Source of the DNA: Cyanobacteria bacterium CYA
GTDB taxonomy: Bacteria; Planctomycetota; Phycisphaerae; Phycisphaerales; UBA1924
Direction of reading: 5' to 3'
DNA length: 45,593 bases
NCBI GenBank assembly: GCA_008363215.1
Contig: RHKP01000025.1
Location: 1 to 45,593 of the forward strand
Under the pieces are notes generated by a model that did not search any database, had not been told where the DNA came from, and was given only the letters and a program-made list of their open reading frames with translations. Positions 8,118 to 15,793 of this stretch are shown here, one piece after another. Within the stretch, counting starts at the first letter, position 1. Each line of letters opens with the position of its first letter. The position numbers were made by a program, and so were the translations under genes.

Positions 8118-8852
8118 ATGAGTGACGCCGTCAAGGGGAACGCGATCGATCGGTTGATGGAGCGTGCCAGCCGGGCGCTGAGTACGACGGACTACTTTGA
8201 GGCCGAGAGTCTGAGTGCGCGGGCGCTGGAGAAGGCGCGACGTGTCAACGACTTCGATCGCATGGCGCGGATCTTGCTGCCGTTGCAGGAAGCGCGCCGG
8301 CAGATTCGTGACCAGGCGTCCGACTGCGGGGTGGTGCGCGTGGTCGAGCGTCCCGGAGACGTGCCCGAGCCGCTCGAACCGGGTTGCTACCTCGTGCAGC
8401 CGCCGATGATCGGGCTGGATGCACGGACTTTGTGGCAACTGGGGCTGCGTCGGCGTGTGCCGCTGGTGGCGATGGCGCGCGAGCCGCTGACGCGGGACGG
8501 GCGCTGGCCGATCGTGGCGGTATCGGAGGTGAGCGTGCGTGCCAAGGTGGAGACACCGGCGCCGATCGAGCGGGTCGAGTCGCGCATGAGCAAGGACGAG
8601 TTCGGGGGCCCTGTGCCGGTGGAGTGGTTTATCGACGCGTATGAGCGCCTGGGCGACGCGGGCATCGCCAGCGTGGACGCGAAGGAACCGGCGGCGTGGC
8701 GCGTCGACGACCTGCTCGAGCGCCTGAGCGCACTGCCCTTCCATGAAAAACTGCACCAGGCGCTGGCGTCGGCGGCACGTCAGGCGATGCACGAGCCGCT
8801 GCCCGAATTCCCGCGTCGTCGCCCCCCGGTGTTTGACCCCAACTCGTTCTGA
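8118..8852 (+). CDS. conserved hypothetical protein with N-terminal TPR-like helices
   Basis: A 244-residue soluble protein. The first 60 residues (RASRALSTTDYFEAESLSAR, then ARRVNDFDRMARILLPLQEA) look like one or two TPR-like helical pairs. The rest, with GCYLVQPPMIGLDARTLWQL, has no motif I know. I prefer the ATG at 8118 over a GTG two codons earlier. It sits between a hypothetical gene and mpg with short gaps, so it is probably co-transcribed with DNA repair, but that does not fix its role. Confidence 0.6.
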   Translation: MSDAVKGNAIDRLMERASRALSTTDYFEAESLSARALEKARRVNDFDRMARILLPLQEARRQIRDQASDCGVVRVVERPGDVPEPLEPGCYLVQPPMIGLDARTLWQLGLRRRVPLVAMAREPLTRDGRWPIVAVSEVSVRAKVETPAPIERVESRMSKDEFGGPVPVEWFIDAYERLGDAGIASVDAKEPAAWRVDDLLERLSALPFHEKLHQALASAARQAMHEPLPEFPRRRPPVFDPNSF

Positions 8853-8855
8853 ATC

Positions 8856-9494
8856 ATGCCTGGAAAGAGGCTCTCACGTTCCTTTTTCACCCGCCCGGCC
8901 GACGAGTTGGCCCCGCGTCTGCTCGGGTGTCGCCTGATGCGCCGACTGGCCGACGGCACGATCCTGGGCGGGGTGATCGTGGAGACCGAGGCGTACCTGG
9001 GCCCGGAGGACCGGGCGGCGCATTCATTCGGCGGACGTCGGACCGCGAGAACCGAGCCGATGTACATGCTGCCGGGCACGAGTTATGTGTATTTCACGTA
9101 CGGGATGCACCATTGCATGAATGTTTCGGCCATGGCGATCGGTATCCCGCACGCGGTATTGCTGCGGGCACTGGAGCCGATCGAGGGCCTTGACCGGATG
9201 GCCGAGTTGCGCGGGCTTGCGGGCAAGCCGGTGCGGGCGAGCGACTTGTGCAGCGGCCCGGCCAAGTTGTGCCAGGCGCTGGCGATCGACCGGGGTCTGA
9301 CCGCAGTGGACAGGTGTACGAGCCTGGAGTTGTGGTTTGAGCGGGGGTGGAAACTATCAGACGCGGGGATCGGGGTGTCGGCGCGCGTGGGGATCGGGTA
9401 CGCGGGGGCATGGGTAGACAAGCCGCTGCGGTGGTTCGTATTGGGCAATTCGTGCGTCAGTCATGGTCCGCGTGCGCACAAGTTTGGCGGTTGA
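8856..9494 (+). CDS. mpg: 3-methyladenine DNA glycosylase (AAG/MPG family)
   Basis: A 212-residue enzyme that excises alkylated purines from DNA in base-excision repair (EC 3.2.2.21). The active-site signature VETEAYLGPEDRAAHS is present at residues 42-57, with E45 in the position of the human catalytic glutamate and Y47 matching the base-stacking tyrosine. It is followed by the family blocks TSYVYFTYGMHHCMN and LLRALEPIEG, and by CSGPAKLCQALAI. The length is normal for bacterial members. It starts 3 bases after the preceding stop and closes the operon. Confidence 0.93.
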   Translation: MPGKRLSRSFFTRPADELAPRLLGCRLMRRLADGTILGGVIVETEAYLGPEDRAAHSFGGRRTARTEPMYMLPGTSYVYFTYGMHHCMNVSAMAIGIPHAVLLRALEPIEGLDRMAELRGLAGKPVRASDLCSGPAKLCQALAIDRGLTAVDRCTSLELWFERGWKLSDAGIGVSARVGIGYAGAWVDKPLRWFVLGNSCVSHGPRAHKFGG

Positions 9495-9503
9495 TGCAGA
9501 AAT

Positions 9504-9527
9504 GGCTGGGCGAAAGCCCAATCAGCC
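9504..9527 (+). terminator. stem-loop after mpg
   Basis: GGCT and GGGC pair with GCCC and AGCC around a GAAA tetraloop, with a 4-base bulge (aatc) on the 3' side. It begins 9 bases after the mpg stop. There is no T-run, so it may be a weak terminator or an RNA-stabilising hairpin. Confidence 0.4.
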
Positions 9528-9529
9528 GA

Positions 9530-9535
9530 TACAGT
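9530..9535 (+). promoter_or_regulatory. candidate -10 element upstream of the Minf_1886-like gene
   Basis: TACAGT preceded by GCCGA, the same context (GCCGA-TACGAT) seen before the lipoprotein gene at 38590. It lies 5 bases before the ATG of a ten-codon reading frame at 9541. Confidence 0.35.
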
Positions 9536-9540
9536 TCTCC

Positions 9541-9573
9541 ATGAGACGGGGACCCCCCGGTTGGAGTGTGTGA
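9541..9573 (+). other. possible ten-codon upstream ORF
   Basis: ATG followed by nine codons and TGA (MRRGPPGWSV). It ends 2 bases before the proposed GTG start of the next gene and contains that gene's GGAG box. It could be a leaderless leader peptide that couples translation. The evidence is positional only. Confidence 0.25.
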
Positions 9574-9575
9574 AC

Positions 9576-10013
9576 GTGTCCGAGTTTGAGGTGGATCTGA
9601 AGTCGATTCTGTCACGGGCGGGGGGCTATGCCCCCGAGGCGTATCGCTTCATCTCCGACGGGCTGGCGCACACGGTGTCCAGCGTCCACGGGGAGGCGGC
9701 GGTGCGTCAGGCCGAGCACGTGGACGACGATTCGCTGCATGTTTCGGGACAGCAGTTGTGCCTTGGGCTGCGTGATTACGCGTTGCAGCGCTACGGGCTG
9801 CTGGCCCGGACGGTGCTGCGCAAGTGGAACATCAACCACACCGAGGATTTCGGGCGGATCGTCTTTGCGCTGGTCGAGTCGGGTCTGATGCGCAAGACCG
9901 AGGACGACCACCTCGAGGACTTTCAGGGCGTGTATGACTTCGACGAAGAGTTTGTCGAGCCGGCGCCCACGACCGACGAGGCGTTCACGCCGACGCGTCG
10001 GGCGATCGGGTGA
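9576..10013 (+). CDS. Minf_1886-like conserved protein
   Basis: A 145-residue soluble protein resembling the uncharacterised Minf_1886 family (TIGR04138), restricted to planctomycetes, verrucomicrobia and relatives. Typical features are the N-terminal AYRFISDGLAHTV, the middle HVSGQQLCLGLRDYALQRYG and the TVLRKWNINHTEDFGRIVFA block, followed by an acidic tail. No function is established. I chose the GTG at 9576 because GGAG lies 9 bases upstream; a TTG at 9561 would extend it by five codons. The family name is from memory of its sequence style and is not verified. Confidence 0.75.
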   Translation: MSEFEVDLKSILSRAGGYAPEAYRFISDGLAHTVSSVHGEAAVRQAEHVDDDSLHVSGQQLCLGLRDYALQRYGLLARTVLRKWNINHTEDFGRIVFALVESGLMRKTEDDHLEDFQGVYDFDEEFVEPAPTTDEAFTPTRRAIG

Positions 10014-10152
10014 GGTCAGGCACCGAACGCTTTCCAGTCGAGCGGACCGGTTCGATGCCAGATCGGTCTGGTGATGTCCGCCTATCGTCATCGCTCATTC
10101 GGCCGCCCGCGCGGGAGGAGGCCGATCCGGGGACGTAGGACGAGGGAGCACG

Positions 10153-11502
10153 ATGCACTTTGACTGGAAGCCCCAGCCGGCGGGGCAGGCGATTGTTGAC
10201 GAGTTGATCGGTGCGTGTGTGAGCGACTGCGCCGCTCTGGCCGACCTGTCCGAGCGGATGAGGCACGAGTGCGGCTCGAAACTGAGCGACTGGATCGATT
10301 TCATCGAGATGCCGGTGGACGGCGTCTTTGAGGCACGCCTGCTTGAAGCCGGTTTTGAGCCGGCCGAGGTCGAGGGGGAGGAGCGCGCCTGGGAGCATCG
10401 CGGCGCGATGTTCCCGACCATCCTGGCTGGAGACGTCGGGCTGCGGAAGATCGGCATCAAGGTCGACAGCGTGGCGGACTTTGCGGCCGCCCACGTGATT
10501 CCCAACGCGCGCCGCATCGAGGGCGTGCCGTGGGGACCGGTGCGTCTGCTGCATGCCTATGACGGTGAGGGCGTCGAGGTGATCGCGATCGAGCGGCACG
10601 GGTCGCGCGGGTTCGTTCCCGGCACCGACGCACATCGAACGGTGCGGGCGCTGCACCACTTTGAATGCCTGCGCCGGCGCGAGCGACGCCTGGGGCGTGA
10701 CGAAGCCAAGGCCTTTGACTGGCTCGAGACGCTGATCGACCGCTCCATCGCCGATGTCGGCGTCGATGCGACGTGCGACCTGTTCTTCTACTCCGAGCGC
10801 GAGTTCTGGCAGCGGCGTAACACGGCCGCCCGGGTGCAGAAGGCGCGGCAGGATCTGCTCGGACTTGGGTGGGCCAACCACGATCATCACACCTATCGCT
10901 CGAGCCGCGCGTGGTTCTGGCGACTGGTGCGGGTGCTGGAGAAGTTGGGCTTCGAGAAGCGCGAGCGTTTCTACGCCGGGGCCGAAGCGGGCTGGGGCGC
11001 GCAGGTGCTCGAACAGCCGACGTGCCGGATCACGGTGTTCGCGGACGTGGACCTGTCGGCGGAGGAACTGGCGGGCGATTTTGCCGCCGAGCCCTTGCCG
11101 GAGCGCGGGGAACTGGGCACCGTCGGGCTGTGGTGCGCGCTGCACGGCGAGTCGATGCTGACGGCGGGCATGCACCATCTGGAATGTCAGTTCGATTTTG
11201 ACGCGCTGCGCGACCAGTTGGCCGGGCACGGGGTCAGAATGATGGACCCGTTCACCAACATGCCGGTGCTGCGGCAGGCCTTCACTCAGGGCGAACGCTG
11301 GCGCGTCGACGAGGATCGCGTGCGTCTGCTGCGCGAGAGGGGGCTGATCACGGCGGCGCAGGCGGATGAGTTCCTGACGAACGGGGCCGTGGGCTCGCAC
11401 CTGGAGAACCTCGAACGCCACGACGGGTACAAGGGCTTCAACCAGAAGGGCGTGAGCGACATCATTCTGAGGACCGACCCGCGGGCGCGGGCGGGAGCGT
11501 AA
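10153..11502 (+). CDS. conserved hypothetical protein, about 450 residues
   Basis: A 449-residue soluble protein with a GGAG ribosome site 4 bases before the ATG. Recognisable stretches are GLRKIGIKVDSVADFAAAHV, LGWANHDHHTYRSSRAWF and KRERFYAGAEAGWGAQVLE. The His pair in NHDHHTYRSS and the GWGAQVLEQP block recall the metal ligands of vicinal-oxygen-chelate (glyoxalase-like) folds, and two such halves could be present, but this is a weak resemblance. No signal peptide. It stands alone, 139 bases after the Minf_1886-like gene. Function unassigned. Confidence 0.6.
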   Translation: MHFDWKPQPAGQAIVDELIGACVSDCAALADLSERMRHECGSKLSDWIDFIEMPVDGVFEARLLEAGFEPAEVEGEERAWEHRGAMFPTILAGDVGLRKIGIKVDSVADFAAAHVIPNARRIEGVPWGPVRLLHAYDGEGVEVIAIERHGSRGFVPGTDAHRTVRALHHFECLRRRERRLGRDEAKAFDWLETLIDRSIADVGVDATCDLFFYSEREFWQRRNTAARVQKARQDLLGLGWANHDHHTYRSSRAWFWRLVRVLEKLGFEKRERFYAGAEAGWGAQVLEQPTCRITVFADVDLSAEELAGDFAAEPLPERGELGTVGLWCALHGESMLTAGMHHLECQFDFDALRDQLAGHGVRMMDPFTNMPVLRQAFTQGERWRVDEDRVRLLRERGLITAAQADEFLTNGAVGSHLENLERHDGYKGFNQKGVSDIILRTDPRARAGA

Positions 11503-11576
11503 GGCCTGACGGGGTGGTGATGCGGTGAGAGGGTGAAGCGGTGAGGGGGTCGAGTCGCGGCCTTTCGTGCTCACTT

Positions 11577-11683
11577 TCCTCCCCGCGCGGGAGAAGGTGG
11601 CTCGGAGCGCAGTGACGAGGCGGATGAGGGGTCTTTCGATCCTCCTCTCCGGGGAAGGTGGCCGGTGCAGCCGGAAGGGGGGT
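11577..11683. repeat. degenerate tandem copy of a dispersed-type intergenic repeat
   Basis: Two imperfect copies of a unit of the form TCCTCCCC..GGGAGAAGGTGGC..CGG..GC.G..G..GAGGGG occupy about 11577-11632 and 11640-11683. The unit resembles the CTCTCCC/GGGAGAGGGTGGC-type intergenic repeats known from many bacterial genomes. The rest of the 275-base gap (11503-11777) holds no gene I can support. Confidence 0.45.
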
Positions 11684-11777
11684 GTTCATGCCCTCGTTTG
11701 CACTCGGGCCTCATTCAAGCCGCGTCTGCTCTCCGCGGCCTGCGCTTGCTCTGCGGTCTCTGCGGCTGGAAAGGAAT

Positions 11778-12512
11778 CTACTCCCCTCGCTCGACTATCT
11801 CGCGCAGCCCGCCCTTGTACGCGGCGATGTCGTCGGGGTTGCCGAACATGCGTTCGATCATGTCGCGCGATTGGGGGTCGATCGGCTTGGGATCGCACCC
11901 GGTCAGATCCCGGTAGGTCTTCGTGTCGATGCCCAGGTAGGCTCGCATGGCGTGGTCATACGCAGCCGCGTCGGGGTCGCGCGCCAGGTCCAGCCGCAGT
12001 TCATTGATGATCTTCGTCCCGGTGGGCAGCCACCCGTCGTAGAACGTCTCCTGCGCGATGTTCTCCTGGATCCACCTGCCCACGGGCGTGTTGTACGGCG
12101 GGCGGACCATCTTGCGCCCCGGTCGCCCGGTTTTGCGACAGATGAATCCGCCGACGGGGGCCTGGGATTCTGGCTTCTTGGCCTCGGGTACCGGAGCCCC
12201 GAGTTTCTGCAGCAGTTCAGCGATGCCCTTCTGCGGCATCAGGTCGCCGCGAGCGGCCGCAACCGTGTAGCCCTCGGTCAGCACCTCCTTGGCGCGTTCG
12301 ACGTCCTGGGCAGCCATGAGGGCGGTCCCGGCGAGTTGATAGGCCTTGCTCATCGAAGGATTGAGTTCGGTGCAGCGGATGTAGGCGGCGGCGGCCTTGT
12401 CGAACTGGGCGTTCTGGTTGTAGGCCCCGCCCAGCGAGAAGTAGGCCATGTCGTTTTCGGGATCCTGCTCGACCAAAGCCTCAAAGCGGGCGATCCGTTC
12501 GTTGAGATCCAT
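11778..12512 (-). CDS. TPR domain fused to a YggX-like Fe(II)-trafficking domain
   Basis: A 244-residue cytoplasmic protein. Residues 1-105 form TPR repeats (AYFSLGGAYNQNAQFDKAAA, AYQLAGTALMAAQDVERAKE). Residues about 120-200 match the YggX/Fe(2+)-trafficking fold: FICRKTGRPG with C125 in the place of the conserved N-terminal cysteine, the spaced TPVGRWIQENI, then GWLPTGTKIINELRLDL and HAMRAYLGI. Residues 200-244 form a helical tail. YggX proteins protect iron-sulfur clusters from oxidants and move ferrous iron. Typical family members are about 90 residues, so the TPR arm is an unusual addition. The start was chosen by AGGAG 5 bases upstream; an open frame continues further upstream but has no start signal and runs into pyrD on the other strand. 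Confidence 0.8.
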   Translation of the reverse strand: MDLNERIARFEALVEQDPENDMAYFSLGGAYNQNAQFDKAAAAYIRCTELNPSMSKAYQLAGTALMAAQDVERAKEVLTEGYTVAAARGDLMPQKGIAELLQKLGAPVPEAKKPESQAPVGGFICRKTGRPGRKMVRPPYNTPVGRWIQENIAQETFYDGWLPTGTKIINELRLDLARDPDAAAYDHAMRAYLGIDTKTYRDLTGCDPKPIDPQSRDMIERMFGNPDDIAAYKGGLREIVERGE

Positions 12513-12647
12513 GATTGCTCCTGAGACGCGCGGGCGTGGCCCGATCCGTTGTCCTTCACATGGGCGAGACGCCCGTGCCGTCGCCCTGCCACTGTGCCAC
12601 TTCCTCCCCAACCATAGGTGCTCGTAGACGCGGGGTCCGGCCCGGCG

Positions 12648-12653
12648 TACCTT
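12648..12653 (+). promoter_or_regulatory. candidate -10 element for pyrD
   Basis: TACCTT, 9 bases before the ATG at 12663, in a region without a ribosome site. The spacing is slightly longer than at the other leaderless-type starts in the window. Confidence 0.35.
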
Positions 12654-12662
12654 GTGCGCACA

Positions 12663-13616
12663 ATGGGCACTCATTCGGGCTCGATGCTGCGGACGACGCT
12701 TGCGGGACTCGACCTGGCCTGGCCGATCGTGCTGGCGGCCGGCACGGCGGGGGTGCTGACCGAAACTGCCGACATCCTCGACCTGTCTCGCATCGGGGCG
12801 GTGGTCACCAAGTCGATCACACCTGAACCCCGCCGGGGCAACCTCCCGTGGCGTGTGCTGCCCGAGCGCGGCGCCATGCTCAACGCGATCGGTCTGGCCA
12901 ACCCCGGGATTGACGCCTTTCTCCGCGAATACGCTCCGAAAATCGGGGCGGTCGCCTGTCCGGTGATCGGCTCGGCCGCCGGGTTCAGCATCGAGGATTA
13001 CGTGCATGTGGTCAGCGGCTTTGCGCTGTGTGAAAAGATGGCGGGGGTTGAACTGAACGTCTCGTGCCCCAACGTGCATGGGGGTGTCGAGTTCGGGGCC
13101 GACGCGGGGGCGCTGGGCGAACTGGTCCGGGCCTGCCGAGAGGCGTGGGGTTCAAGACCCCTGATCGTGAAACTTCCCCCTGTCGTGATCGGGACGCCGA
13201 CGGGCATCGTCGAGTTAGCCGAGGCGGCTGTCCAAGCCGGAGCCGGCGCTTTGACCCTGTGCAACACGGTGCCGGCCATGTCGATCGACGTGCATGAGCG
13301 TCGCCCGCGTCTGGCCAACGTGACCGGGGGGCTTTCCGGGCCGGCGATTCATCCGATCGTGACGCGATTGATTCACCTGGTATACCAGCGGTTTGCCCGT
13401 GAAGCCGGCGTACCGATCATCGGCCTGGGCGGGGTGACGCGGTGGGAGGATGCGGCCGCGTTCGTGCTGGCGGGCGCGTCGGCGGTCGGAATCGGCACGG
13501 GTCTGTTCATTGACACGAAATCGCCGATGAAAGTGATCAGAGGACTGGAGTGCTGGGTGCGTCGCCAGGGAGCGGCGAGCATCGACCAACTGGTGGGACG
13601 GCTGGAGCGGCCATGA
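12663..13616 (+). CDS. pyrD: class 1 dihydroorotate dehydrogenase
   Basis: A 317-residue flavoenzyme that oxidises dihydroorotate to orotate in pyrimidine synthesis. Visible blocks are VVTKSITPEPRRGN (K50), the NAIGLANPG substrate loop, ELNVSCPNVHGG with the catalytic-position C135, IVKLPP, and the FMN phosphate site IIGLGGVTRWEDAAAFVLAG / AVGIGTGLF. Cysteine rather than serine at the base position places it in the soluble class 1 group, most like 1B by sequence style, although no PyrK partner gene is nearby. The ATG at 12663 fits the family N-terminus (MLRTTLAGLDLAWPIVLAAG follows). It stands divergent from the YggX fusion and 26 bases before the GHL10 lipoprotein. Confidence 0.9.
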   Translation: MGTHSGSMLRTTLAGLDLAWPIVLAAGTAGVLTETADILDLSRIGAVVTKSITPEPRRGNLPWRVLPERGAMLNAIGLANPGIDAFLREYAPKIGAVACPVIGSAAGFSIEDYVHVVSGFALCEKMAGVELNVSCPNVHGGVEFGADAGALGELVRACREAWGSRPLIVKLPPVVIGTPTGIVELAEAAVQAGAGALTLCNTVPAMSIDVHERRPRLANVTGGLSGPAIHPIVTRLIHLVYQRFAREAGVPIIGLGGVTRWEDAAAFVLAGASAVGIGTGLFIDTKSPMKVIRGLECWVRRQGAASIDQLVGRLERP

Positions 13617-13630
13617 TGCACGGATTGCAA

Positions 13631-13636
13631 TACCAT
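13631..13636 (+). promoter_or_regulatory. -10 element for a leaderless start at 13643
   Basis: TACCAT ends exactly 6 bases before the ATG of the GHL10 lipoprotein. It has the leaderless geometry and no Shine-Dalgarno sequence in between. Confidence 0.45.
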
Positions 13637-13642
13637 CCCGCG

Positions 13643-14878
13643 ATGAAGAACTGGATTTTGTCGTTCCTGGCGGTTGTGGCGGTCGGGCTGGCGGCCTGCG
13701 AGAGCGTTTCGCTGCCGACTTTCGATCTGGGCGCGAACAAGGAGCCGCCGCGTCCGGCCGTACTGGCCAAGGGGCCGATGCGCGGGCTTTGGATTACGCG
13801 CTGGGACTACCGCACGCCGAAGGACGTGACCGAAGCGATCGAGCGGGCGGCGGCGCTGGGCGTGACCGACATTTTCTGGCAGGTGCGCGGGCAGGGCGAT
13901 GCGTTCTATCGCAGTCAGATCGAGCCGTGGGGCGAGGAACTGCTTGCCGATCTGCCCAAGGGGGCGCGTGATCCGGGCTTTGACCCGCTGGAACTGGCGG
14001 TGGTGCAGGCTCATCTCAAGGGGATGCGCCTGCACGCGTGGATCAACGTGATGCCGCTGTGGAAGGGCAAGACGCCGCCCAAGTCGACCGAGCACCCGTG
14101 GCAGACGCACCCGGAGTGGCGTCTGTACGACCAGAGCGGGCACATGCAGGCACTCGGCGACCATTACGTGATCGCCAACCCGGTGCTCGAAGAGGTGCAG
14201 GACTACATCGTTCGCGTCGTGGCGGACATCGTGGTGCGTTACGACATTGACGGCGTGCACCTCGACTACATCCGTTTCGTTTCAGAATCGATGGACTCGA
14301 AGGCGACGTATCCGGGCGACCCGCGTTCCATCGGACTGTTCACCAAGGCGACGGGGCGTCGCGGGCTGGTCAGCGAAGACGACCAGCGCGCCTTTCGGGC
14401 ATGGAAGCGCAATCGCATCACCGACCTGGTGCGGCGCATCAAACGCGAGGCCGTGGATCGGCGTTCCGGCGTGATGTACACCGCCGCCGTGTGGCGTGAG
14501 CCGAGCATCGGGCAGATTCAGTATCTCCAGGACGCGGCGCTGTGGGTGAAAGAGGGCACGATGGATCTGATCATGCCGATGATCTACACCGACGACGACG
14601 CGATGTTCCGCTCTGACTACGAGGCCTGGAAGGCGGCGGCAGGCGCCGAGCGCGTCGTCCCCGGGCTGGGCGTCTACAAGCACAAGAGCCCGGCGCAGAC
14701 GGTGCGGCAGATCGAGATCGCCGGCAGTCCGGCCGGGTACGCCCTGTTCGCCTACGCGACGATCTTCGACAGCGCCAATCCGCTCGAGTCCAAGACTCAG
14801 GCCGCCAAGGACCAGCGCCGAGTCATGCGCGAGGGCCTGCGGCCGTACATCCGGCGTGAGAGCGAGCGCAAGCCTTGA
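13643..14878 (+). CDS. GHL10-family (glycosyl hydrolase-like 10) lipoprotein
   Basis: A 411-residue exported lipoprotein: signal MKNWILSFLAVVAVGLAAC with the lipidated cysteine at residue 19. The body is a GHL10 (PF02638-type) TIM barrel: MRGLWITRWDYRTPKDVTEA, the AWINVMPLWKGKTPP loop, NPVLEEVQDYIVRVVADIV, the characteristic YDIDGVHLDYIRF, and LWVKEGTMDLIMPMIYTDD. Some relatives act on peptidoglycan-type glycans, so cleavage of cell-wall sugars is likely but not shown. Its TGA overlaps the TTG of the ROK kinase by 4 bases. The start at 13643 is fixed by the signal peptide and the TACCAT hexamer. Confidence 0.85.
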   Translation: MKNWILSFLAVVAVGLAACESVSLPTFDLGANKEPPRPAVLAKGPMRGLWITRWDYRTPKDVTEAIERAAALGVTDIFWQVRGQGDAFYRSQIEPWGEELLADLPKGARDPGFDPLELAVVQAHLKGMRLHAWINVMPLWKGKTPPKSTEHPWQTHPEWRLYDQSGHMQALGDHYVIANPVLEEVQDYIVRVVADIVVRYDIDGVHLDYIRFVSESMDSKATYPGDPRSIGLFTKATGRRGLVSEDDQRAFRAWKRNRITDLVRRIKREAVDRRSGVMYTAAVWREPSIGQIQYLQDAALWVKEGTMDLIMPMIYTDDDAMFRSDYEAWKAAAGAERVVPGLGVYKHKSPAQTVRQIEIAGSPAGYALFAYATIFDSANPLESKTQAAKDQRRVMREGLRPYIRRESERKP

Positions 14879-15732
14879 GAGCGCTGGGACTCGACATCGG
14901 GGGGACGTCGATCAAGGCCGCGCTGGTGGACGAGGGCTCGATCATCGGCGCGACGCGCAGCCCGCCCTATCAGCGGCCGGATCGAGCACAGTTGGACGCA
15001 TGTCTGTCGGCCTGCTGCGACGGGCTGCCGGGGGCGCGAGACGCCCATTGCGTGGGACTTTGCCTGCCGGGCATCCTGGCGCCGGACCGCTCGATGGTGC
15101 TCAACGCGGTGAACATCCCGGGGATCGAGCGCGTGCCGCTGCGCGAACTGGTCGGCTCGGTGCTGGGGCGTGCGGCCGGGCTGGGCGTGGTCAACGACGC
15201 CCACGCCAGCGCGTTCGGGTATTGGCGTGAACACCGCAGCGATGACCGCCTGCTCGGGCTGGCGCTGGGCACCGGCGTCGGGGCCTGCGTGCTCGATGCG
15301 GGGAAGTGGCTGAGCGTCACTGGCGGCTCCTCCGGGCACATCGGGCAAATTGACGTCGGCCCGTGCGGAGGTGAGCCGCCGCTCGGGCCCGACGGAGGGC
15401 GCAACAGCCTCGAGGGATACCTGGGTGTTGAGGCGTTGCGGGCCCGCTACGGCGACGGGTTTGCAGAACGCCTCGGCACGCTTGCGATCGACGAGCCGCC
15501 GATGCAGGCGCTCGTGCGGGCGTTGCGGATCTGCCATGCGGTCTATCGCCCGGCGCGCGTGGTGCTGCTGGGGGGCGTGGGCATTCGGCTGGCGCTGCGA
15601 GCGGACGCGATTCGCGACGCAGTGGCGCGCGAACTGACGTCGGTGGCACAGCCGGGATGGACGCTGGAAGTCGGCCAAAGCGACCATCACGCGGCCGCCG
15701 GAGCGGGCTGGCTGGCGCTCGAAGGCATGTGA
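14875..15732 (+). CDS. ROK-family sugar kinase with degenerate zinc motif
   Basis: A 285-residue ROK protein. The phosphate loop LGLDIGGTSIKAALVDEG is at the N-terminus; the catalytic aspartate is D108 in VVNDAHASAFG; the second glycine loop is LALGTGVGACVLD; the GH of the sugar site is in SSGHIGQ (H155). The canonical CxCGxxGCxE zinc motif is replaced by PCGGEPPLGPDGG, leaving one cysteine. It probably phosphorylates a hexose or N-acetylhexosamine released by the GHL10 enzyme, since the genes overlap (TTGA). The TTG start is the only sensible one for the family N-terminus. Confidence 0.82.
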   Translation: MRALGLDIGGTSIKAALVDEGSIIGATRSPPYQRPDRAQLDACLSACCDGLPGARDAHCVGLCLPGILAPDRSMVLNAVNIPGIERVPLRELVGSVLGRAAGLGVVNDAHASAFGYWREHRSDDRLLGLALGTGVGACVLDAGKWLSVTGGSSGHIGQIDVGPCGGEPPLGPDGGRNSLEGYLGVEALRARYGDGFAERLGTLAIDEPPMQALVRALRICHAVYRPARVVLLGGVGIRLALRADAIRDAVARELTSVAQPGWTLEVGQSDHHAAAGAGWLALEGM

Positions 15733-15742
15733 ACCTTGTGTC

Positions 15743-15754
15743 GGCACGCGTGCC
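15743..15754. other. 12-base perfect palindrome
   Basis: GGCACGCGTGCC, 10 bases after the kinase stop and in front of the convergent hairpin. It may be part of the termination structure or a protein site; nothing distinguishes these. Confidence 0.25.
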
Positions 15755-15770
15755 TTCAAGGGTGCTGCTG

Positions 15771-15788
15771 CCCCGCTTGCACGCGGGG
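15771..15788. terminator. bidirectional terminator-like hairpin
   Basis: CCCCGC pairs with GCGGGG around a 6-base loop, between the convergent ends of the ROK kinase and the symporter (stops at 15732 and 15794). No long T-run on either strand. Confidence 0.45.
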
Positions 15789-15793
15789 CCCGT

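Noticed and set aside
9525..9532. GCCGATAC resembling a FliA (sigma-28) -10 box, also at 38572
   Set aside because: No TAAAGTTT-like -35 element lies at the right spacing, and the hexamer inside fits the general TANNNT pattern instead.
12513..13079. Upstream extension of the TPR-YggX frame
   Set aside because: Open, but it lies opposite pyrD, has no start signal, and the AGGAG-preceded ATG at 12512 fits better.
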